Below, one piece after another: positions 57,459 to 64,000 of a stretch of DNA of 64,000 nt (its first letter is position 1; each line of letters opens with the position of its first letter). The stretch is from Lineolata rhizophorae (taxonomy: Eukaryota > Ascomycota > Dothideomycetes > Lineolatales > Lineolataceae), in NCBI GenBank assembly GCA_010093515.1, contig MU001686.1, positions 513,787 through 577,786 of the forward strand, given 5' to 3'. Both the position numbers and the translations under genes were made by a program. The notes beneath the pieces were generated by a model, which saw only the letters and a program-made list of their open reading frames with translations, searched no databases and was not told the origin of the DNA.

Positions 57459-59426
57459 ATGGACGGGTGGGGGGCGGCGGATTCGCTGGCCGCCGACCGA
57501 GGCAGCCCGGACAGCTGGAGCGAGGCTCCGCGGAAAGCCGTGCGCCACGATGGAGTGGTTGCCGTGGAGCACCCTTGCGTAATTAAAAACGTCGAGAACG
57601 GCGTCGACTCGCTGGGCGGCGAGGCCAAGATTGCAAGTGTATGTCGGCTTCCTTTGTAAGATATCCGGCAAAAGCTGAGCCCTCTAGTTTCTCGACCGCG
57701 AATCCGGCGAAAATGCGACCCTCGGCCTGTCGCTCCGGCCGTACGATGTCCTCGCCAAACAAATCTCGTCCCAGGCGGCAAATACGAACAATGTCCTTTT
57801 GAAAATCACGGTCCCTGGGCGAACGGGCCGCAAGAGAAAGCGCGGGTCCGACCAGCCGTTTGAGCTCCACGACAAGCCAACTTCCAAGGAGAATCGCCTG
57901 CCCGGCCCCCGAGAGCTGCAGAGGTGCTTGCGGGACAACCTCGACAAGTACACCGTCGAGCCCGTCAGCATCGTAAAAGAGACGCATCGCTTTCGGAGTA
58001 GGGACCCTCATAGCCTCATACGAAGCCTTCCACGTTAACCTGTTCCCTTAGCTTTGCCTGACTTTCAGTACACGACTTCGACGAACCCGCTAATGAACCA
58101 GCTGCGAGGCATGTTGACGTCGGAAAACTGTGAGCAATCTTACACCACCAATCGAACTAGAGAAAGGGCTGATTCTTCAAAGACCAAGATCTCTTTAAGT
58201 TTAAATTCGACCCCGACGACGAGCACGTTCATGGGACTCCGGATGTCGGGCCCCCGCCAAGCTTCTCCACTCAAATAATAACTCCCGTCAACTATCTGTA
58301 AAAACCCCTCCCCTAGCTTGAGCCATTTGTCCTAGACACTTATTTTAGGTAGCTACAAGCAGAATCCGAATCTGCGCTGGAAGGAGGACAGGGTCAGCAG
58401 TCGACTGGTTCCCGTCAACATTCAAAAGCCCATCAGCTTTGGAGTAATCGAAATCCCGCCCGACTTCCCCAGCGTTCCAACGAAATCGTCTTCGACGCTG
58501 CCGCCGGAAGCCTCTCTAGACCCGTCTCTGCAAGATGGTTTGCGCGAGCTACGCGCTGCCTTTGAAGAGCGGCCCATCATGTCGCGCCGGGCCATGCTGA
58601 ATATAATCGCCCCCAGGACGGCGTGCAGCGAATACTACCTCAGGATGATGTGTCCGTATGTTGGATACAGCTTTTCCGCCGGCCCTTGGAAAGACGTCAT
58701 TGTCCGGTTCGGGCTCGACCCTCGTAAAGACGAGGCTTGCCGGGTGTACCAAACGCTCACTTTCAAGCTTCAGACGCCTAACGAGCGGGCCATGAAAGGC
58801 AGGATACCAGGGAACGTTTCCACGGGGAGGAGAAGGCCCACCGCGATGACGAGGAACTACCGAAGTCACATTTTCGACGGGACCTGCGTCGGTACGGACG
58901 GAAAGACGTGGCAAGTGTGCGATATTACGGACCCGCTGATCAGGAGTATACTCGACCATTCGAGCACGCGGAAAGAGTTTGACGTACGTGCTTTCGTCTT
59001 TGTTCCCCCAGTTTTGCTTTTGTCTTTCCCATCTCGAAACGCCCGTTGGCTAACCGAATTTGATAGCTCTATGACGGCTGGTACCCGAACGTGACATGGG
59101 CAAAGGCGAAAATAATCACGCGCGACAAAATGACCATGCTTCTGGCTGGCGAGATGCCAGTGAACGAAGAGTATCAACGTATCGTAGACTTTCCGGAGAC
59201 GGTTGACGAATCGAACAGCTACCTACTAGCCCCTGGTCGCGACTCTGAACCGTCGGCAAAGGAGACATACCTGTGTGGTGAAATCAGGGGTGCGATCCGC
59301 CCCGCCGGCTTATCATGGGCGGGAAGCATGCGGGTGGAGGGTCTCGGAATGTGGCGAGAAAGCTTTACAAAGGACGCGGCTCTGAACGATGCGCGAGAAA
59401 ATGGCCATCAAAACGGTGCGAGGTGA
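57459..59426 (+). CDS. TFC1: TFIIIC subunit 5 (Tfc1/Sfc1, tau95; GTF3C5)
   Basis: Exons 57459-57638, 57688-57997, 58052-58129, 58183-58297, 58353-58983 and 59067-59426 give 557 residues. The N-terminal third carries the triple-barrel dimerisation segment (VVAVEHPCVIKNVENGVDSL; FLDRESGENATLGLSLRPYD; VLLKITVPGRTGRKRKR). The central LPDFQYTTSTNPLMNQLR and the NYLYKQNP joint, then the C-terminal DNA-binding-type domain (FEERPIMSRRAMLNII; YVGYSFSAGPWKDVIVRFGLDP; YRSHIFDG) follow. The protein binds the A-box of tRNA genes with Tfc7 and recruits RNA polymerase III factors. Five introns of 49-83 nt all give clean joins. Assignment is secure. Confidence 0.92.
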
Positions 59427-59909
59427 AGCGGAGCAAGTGTTGTTGGCAATACAATGGGCCAAAAATTGAGGCAGGAATAAGCACAGCTCTAATACGTAGT
59501 CTTCCAGTTTGGAGCGTCCGGACTTCAATTCATCCTGTCCACTTATAAACTTAATGCAAATTAGTGCGCAACTCTTTGACTTCGGTAATCCACGTGCTCG
59601 AAACCTGTGTCTGGGTGTGAAATCATAACGCGCTTTGGTATTGCGCACTACTTTTTTATTCCGAGTCCTAATTCGTTGCAGTCGAGCCCTTGCACTAATG
59701 GACGCCTTAGTACTGCAACGGGAGCGGATCAATGCGCGGCCCCATCCTCGGAGTACGGAGGATTGCGGACGGACGACACAATATGCATTACAAAGCATGT
59801 CTCGCCGTTCTCCACTGCGTCCGAGAATTATATCTAGCTCAGTTGTTCCCAGAATATATACGTTGAATAAACGTGATGGTTTCCCAGTTCTTCCCTCCTT
59901 ACTAAAGCC
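59427..59909. other. Intergenic between TFIIIC5 and MFS gene
   Basis: 483 bp, no gene. A CGGAGTACGGAGG element lies near 59751. Contains the MFS promoter. Confidence 0.6.
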
Positions 59910-61903
59910 ATGGATTCCGGTAGCGCTGAGAGGGGGTTATCGGATAGCACTCCGTTATTGGGAGAGGAACGCGATCTTAACAGAGCCGGCACTAGCACAA
60001 CTGAGGACCAGGGCAATGGCAACCGCAGCCTAAATATCACGCCCTGGAGAGGCGTTTCTATTGGGGTTTTCGTGTTTGTGCTTGTATTTTTCCAAGGTCG
60101 GAACCGTCGCACAATCCCTTCTCGTGATTTCTATTCCCCAACACGGCCAGGAACTCACGTGCAACGTCCACACAGCAAGCAATATATCTCTCCTTACCAC
60201 GACACAAGGGTTGATCGCCACCGAGTTTGACGCGTTCGACGATATCAGCTGGTTCACATCCGCATATCTCGTAATGCTCCACCTAGCAAGTTACAGTTCC
60301 AAGCTGACCAGTGGAAGATCGCTATGTCAAGCATCACCCCCTTGGGCGGTCGCATATGTCGAATATTCTCCCCACGCACGTACATCACATTTTCAAGTCT
60401 CGTATTTGCGATTGGTGTTTTGGTTACCTCGCTATCGCATAATTTGGCCATCTTCCTCCTCGGAAGAACGATTACTGGGGTCGGCTCCGCGGGCATGTTG
60501 TCCGTCGTCATCATTCTAATCTTAGAGTTAGCCAGCGTCGAGCGGAGAGGGTTATTCATAGGCCTCGCAAATAGCGGAATGACTGTCGGAGTATCACTCG
60601 GAGCCGTCATCGCCGGAGCCCTTGCGCCGGCAGCTGGATGGGTATGGTTCCAACCCTAGTTAGTGACGCCTTTTAACTTCTTGCAGAGATCGGTCTTTTG
60701 GATACAATGTCCTATTATTATAGCGGCTGGCCTCGGTGTCTTCCTATCCCTGCCGCAGTCGATTGATTCGTCCGACCACACTCGGAAGAAAACGCCTCTC
60801 AAGTCGCAACTAAAGCGGATTGACTATGGGGGTGCCTGTCTCCTGGTACGCCATATGCTCGAGGATAATGCCGAAGTCATACTTACACCTCACGACAGAT
60901 AGCGACAATGGTCCTGTTCTTGTACGGCCTATCTTCATCGAAGATCTTGCCCGTCCCAATCATCCTATCCCTTGTTCTCCTAGGTTTGTTCATTCTGATA
61001 GAGAGCCGGTTTGCCACCGAGCCTTTCATTCCCGTCGCCGTTCTTAAATCGCGCGGCACTCTCTTTTCCTGCTTCGCAACGCTCGGAATGATGATGGCCC
61101 GCTGGAGCGTGCTGTTTTACACGCCGGTCTACGCTATTGCCGTTCGTTCATGGTCTCCCGCATCGGGGGGTTTGATTCTGCTACCGACCAATGCAGGGTT
61201 CGGTATCGGTGGTCTGTTGGCGGGTTGGATACACATTCGTCGAGCTGGCAGTTTTTACATGTACAAGCACCAAACTTTGCTACTCAGCATCCGAAGATCG
61301 CATGCGCTTACAAAAGAAAACAGCTCCTGTGTTGCCACGTTTGTACTCTTTGCGGCGACTCTCTTCGCCCTCGGCTTCCTTTCGACGGACTCGTCGCCCG
61401 TCACAGCGTACATCATCGTAACATTCCTCAACGGTCTCTTTACCGGCGCGGCCCTCAACTATAATCTCGCACACCTCTTGCATTTGATGCCGGAAGATTT
61501 GCATACGATTGCCACCCCCCTCCTTGCCGTGTTCCGCGGTTTCGCCGGCAGCTTTGGTTCCTCAATTGGAGGCGGAATATTTACTCGTAGTCTGCGTTCA
61601 GCCCTGGGAGAAGAGTTTGCAGACCGTGGTTTAGGTACGGGCCCCGGCGGCGACGGCGAAGACTACTCGAATTTGATTCGCCAATTGGCAGGGAATCCGT
61701 CATTGGTGCACACCCTGAGCGGTCTGGAGCACGAAGGCGCTATTGCGGGATACGAAGACGCATTGCGCATCCTCTTCGTCTCATCCAGCGCACTTGGTCT
61801 GGCATTTACGCTCGTACAAGCTAGCACTGGATGGAAAGGGCCGGGCGCCAAGAAGGGTGTTGAAACAGATGATGAAGGTCTAGAAAATACCAATGAGGAC
61901 TAG
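59910..61903 (+). CDS. MFS transporter, VBA/multidrug (DHA2-like) family
   Basis: Exons 59910-60096, 60176-60270, 60318-60641, 60687-60845, 60899-61260 and 61324-61903 give 568 residues. The joined frames reproduce ASNISLLTTTQGLIATEFDAF, DDISWFTSAYLIAMSSITPL, GGRICRIFSPRTY and GRTITGVGSAGML (motifs A and C regions) with about 13-14 membrane helices and an N-terminal dileucine-type motif (STPLLGEE) seen in vacuolar Vba1-like proteins. Vba1 moves basic amino acids into the vacuole; drug export is the alternative. Two introns are only 47 and 45 nt, and the first has a weak GTCGGA donor. The last intron (61261-61323, 63 nt) is stopless and in frame; keeping it would give 589 residues, so its removal is the likelier but unproven choice. 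Confidence 0.85.
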
Positions 61904-62138
61904 GTAGATCAATAGACACCGTATAGCTCGTGGCTATTCGTTTTAGAGCCATGCCAAAGTCTTGGCGTCATTTGTTCGAGCGAGCGAGTGAGCTACGCTC
62001 CTCAACGCTCTTTGGAGTACGCTTCATTCGATCGATCTTTGTATCCTGTCTTCAGATAGACTTTTATTAGTCAAAAGCAAAGCAAAATATTAGCTTTGTG
62101 ATATATAATGTGATACCTAACTTGGGCTAGCAATTAAA
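61904..62138. other. MFS 3' flank and tRNA upstream
   Basis: Short AT-rich stretch with no gene. Confidence 0.6.
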
Positions 62139-62217
62139 GCGTTGATGGGCTAGTGGTAGACTACATCGTTGCCAAAGCACCTTCGATGTGACCCGGGTTC
62201 GATTCCCGGTCGACGCA
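62139..62217 (+). tRNA. tRNA-Gly(GCC) with an 8-nt intron
   Basis: The 7-bp acceptor stem pairs GCGTTGA with TCGACGC, followed by discriminator A at 62217. The A-box is TGGGCTAGTGG and the B-box GGTTCGATTCC. The anticodon stem CATCG/CGATG encloses TTGCCA, an intron of about 8 nt, and the closing loop base; the anticodon is GCC. The intron lies after position 37, the canonical site. A T-run (62218 on) ends transcription. CCA is not encoded. Confidence 0.93.
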
Positions 62218-62469
62218 TTTATTTTCTTGTTTTTGTCCTCCGTATGCAGCGCGCTAAATGGCAACTAAAAACTATTGGTTTCATATACAGTTTTTAAGTC
62301 TCGCTATACTTGAATTTGCAGAGAGAATGTCTTTGAGTCAAAACTAGGCTCTTAGAAATAAACTATATATTTTCCTGGAAAGTACAGACAGATATTAAAT
62401 TAACTACTCGCAGGGGAATCTTGATCTATATTGTTGGTCATACGCGTCTCTTGTTAATCTACGTACGGT

Positions 62470-62655
62470 AATATTGGGTAGGATTTAGGGCCCGAAATCA
62501 CAGAAGTTTTTGGGGTTTCTTAGGGTGGGTTTCCTAATATAGTTTACCGGTTACCTAGATGAGAAAACCCCGCCCCAAAACCCTATGCGGCTGACCCAAC
62601 TCCATCGTGAACCATAATTCTGATGGCTAATCAGACCCTAATCGACCATAATGCC
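62470..62655. repeat. Possible foldback (MITE-like) element
   Basis: Two nested imperfect inverted repeats are visible. The outer arms are ATTGGGTAGGATTTAGGG near 62473-62490 and CCCTAATCGACCATAAT near 62636-62652. The inner arms are TTTTTGGGGTTTCT near 62507-62520 and AGAAAACCCCGCCCCAAAA near 62562-62580. No transposase or clear target-site duplication was identified, so the call is tentative. Confidence 0.35.
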
Positions 62656-62803
62656 AAGATCCTAGGCCCCAATAAATTTCGCCCTGATGGATCCGACCCA
62701 TAGTGTAGTAGAGCAGGGCGGCACCACCCCTAACACCCCTTTTGTCGATTTTTTCCCCCTAACTGCACGTGATTTTTTTCCTTCATATGCGTTAGGTTTT
62801 TCT

Positions 62804-62868
62804 CACCCACATACACACAACATTCATTCATTCACTCAACATACCTACACACATACACACACACCAAA
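62804..62868. repeat. Simple CA/ATTC-rich repeat
   Basis: Short CACA and CATT units (CATTCATTCATTCACTC, ACACACATACACACACACC) form a low-complexity run. Confidence 0.7.
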
Positions 62869-63054
62869 AGCTTTTTCTTTGCTTTTCTTTTCCCTTGTCC
62901 AAAAGTTAGTTAGCAAACAACGGCGCCTCCTTGAACTCGAACGCATGATGCCGTGAAGCAGTGAAGACGTGTCTCTTCTTTTGTTCTTTAAGTGTTGGTC
63001 CTAGGTAAAGTGCTCTACCCTGCTACAATAGGTATAGTATAATTGCTGTACTGC

Positions 63055-63235
63055 CTCTATAGGGATAGGCATATAGAGTACTAGAGCATATAAAGCACTA
63101 GAAATGTATGTATATAGAGGGCACTATGGGAACACATAGAGCAGAGGAGCATATTGCATTAGAGGAGTATACAGTATAGTGGGAGCCTGTAGCAGAGGAG
63201 CGCGCAGTGGCGGAGCATGATATTACTAGAAGGGC
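63055..63235. repeat. Degenerate periodic tract, about 18-19 nt
   Basis: Repeating forms of GAGNATATTGCANTA recur at 18-20 nt spacing, for example AGAGTACTAGAGCATATA, AGAGGAGCATATTGCATT and AGAGGAGTATACAGTATAG. The period resembles that of the tracts at 1270-1499 and 8055-8772, but the unit sequence differs. Confidence 0.4.
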
Positions 63236-63350
63236 TTCTTATATAGACGTCGCTCTCTAATTTCACCCTAGTCTCTTCACGGGCATGTATGACGGAATCT
63301 TACTAGGTATTAAGAGAAGGTTCCAATCGCTACGAAGAATCAGTATTAAA

Positions 63351-63835
63351 ATGACAACAATATCCGGTTTTCTTCCCACCTCTGCTTCCTGGAACACGCC
63401 GCACACACTCTATCGACGCCTCCGGCGCAATCCCGCTCTCTTCCTCACTCAATACCGCCCTACATTATCCTCTCTTCCGCCCAAAATTGCCAGCCACCTA
63501 TCAAAATCGTATGCATATCTGACACGACCTTCCCCATGCCGGCGACTTTACCAATAAAAGTGCCCCCACCGGGCTCCTGGCTCAACTCGACTGGCTCAAA
63601 AACCTCCCCCCCCCCCCCCTACAAGCTCCTTGATGCAGCGTTCGTCGAGCAGCTCCCCTGCCTGAACTGGGGAGGCATTATTTACCTGAACGATAGCAGC
63701 ACGCTTATGGTCCGCGGACGCGAGATTATCGTCTTTGGCTTACCGCTGACGCCGCAATTCGGTACGTAGGCGTTCTAGCGCCCCCTTATCCGCGACGTAT
63801 GGAAGGACAAGGTGCTAACCGGAACTAATAGATAG
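63351..63835 (+). pseudogene. Broken calcineurin-like phosphoesterase gene
   Basis: Fragments of one metallophosphoesterase (MPPED-type) protein are spread over three reading frames. LYRRLRRNPALFLTQY (from ATG 63351) fits the usual N-terminal helix; IKIVCISDT is the first metal-binding block in the next frame; HAGDFTNKSAPTGLLAQL and DWLKNLP is the second block in a third frame. After a C-run, GGIIYLNDSSTLMVRGREII and VFGLPLTPQFG return to the earlier frame. The segment between SDT and HAGD is missing about a dozen residues. In-frame TAG codons at 63767 and 63776 fall where family members have Trp and Gln, followed by RDVWKDKVLTGT before homology ends near 63829. It is a host gene relic; the parent family is confident, function is lost. 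Confidence 0.75.
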
Positions 63836-64000
63836 CTATTGTATTGATGATTAATGGCATAGAAGTTATAGATCTAGGTAGTATGATAGTATCGATAGCG
63901 ACTAATAGATACTTAGCGTCTACCGCTATCTACCGGTATCTATCTGTTGTAGGCTAGTGACGAGGATCGAGATTAAATAAAGCTAGCTTATATAATTTGG
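63836..64000. other. AT-rich right edge
   Basis: Dense in CTA, TAG and GAT trinucleotides, with no gene. TpA-rich composition is compatible with old C-to-T mutation of a repeat. Confidence 0.5.

Larger units (their letters stand above)
62218..63350. other. AT-rich gene-free stretch
   Basis: No gene. It contains a possible foldback element, a simple CA-rich repeat and a periodic tract, each listed separately. Confidence 0.6.

Noticed and set aside
1-64000. Virus-like or LTR elements
   Set aside because: No reverse transcriptase, integrase, capsid or long terminal repeat signature was recognised in any frame.

Overview
The window is nuclear DNA of a filamentous ascomycete (Pezizomycotina, most likely a sordariomycete and perhaps hypocrealean). 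The evidence is: GC-rich genes with short introns (mostly 45-180 nt, GTRNGT donors, CTNAC-like branch sites); a U6 snRNA with the filamentous-fungal sequence; a tRNA-Gly with an 8-nt intron; fungus-only families (Zn2Cys6 factor, LaeA/UMTA-like methyltransferase, DUF1688/Urc4, GT15 mannosyltransferase, Ypq-type PQ-loop protein); and a pseudogene whose extra stops look like C:G to T:A change. Exon models were built by hand from reading frames, splice sites and family conservation. Every CDS length given is divisible by three.

The layout is a gene-dense core between two gene-poor, AT-richer ends. The left end (1-9258) holds only a U6 snRNA (1938-2043) and an LCCL-domain membrane protein (3116-5251); the rest is non-coding and includes diverged tracts with a period near 19 nt. 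From 9259 to 19233 four minus-strand genes follow: a cytochrome P450, a vacuolar PQ-loop transporter, an auxilin-like UBA-TPR-J protein (Swa2) and Urc4. A long 3.3-kb intergenic stretch separates these from GTR1 (RagA-type GTPase). Then come a LaeA-like methyltransferase (25092-26702) and a large Zn2Cys6 regulator resembling RosA/NosA (28278-31397).

The middle (32514-49348) holds an RA-PH domain protein, a GT25 glycosyltransferase, APC/C subunit Cdc16/Cut9, an Aim6-like secreted phosphodiesterase, a Pmp3-like proteolipid, the U3 snoRNP protein Pwp2 and a Kre2/Mnt1-family mannosyltransferase. The right part has COX6, an ELO fatty-acid elongase, the PP2A B56 subunit (Rts1/ParA), TFIIIC subunit Tfc1/Sfc1 and a VBA-type MFS transporter. 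Past 61.9 kb the DNA is again AT-rich, with one intron-containing tRNA-Gly(GCC), a possible foldback element, another periodic tract and the broken remains of a calcineurin-like phosphoesterase gene (63351-63835).

Most genes are conserved housekeeping genes without operon logic. Shared themes are TORC1/nutrient signalling (Gtr1, Ypq-type and VBA-type vacuolar transporters, PP2A-B56), RNA polymerase III (TFIIIC5, U6, tRNA) and developmental or secondary-metabolism control (UMTA methyltransferase beside the Zn2Cys6 factor). No biosynthetic gene cluster, CRISPR array, intact transposon or virus-like element was recognised. The least explained signals are the 19-nt periodic tracts, a shared 15-bp CACGTG-containing motif upstream of COX6 and TFIIIC5, and the TAC-rich palindrome clusters in promoters.
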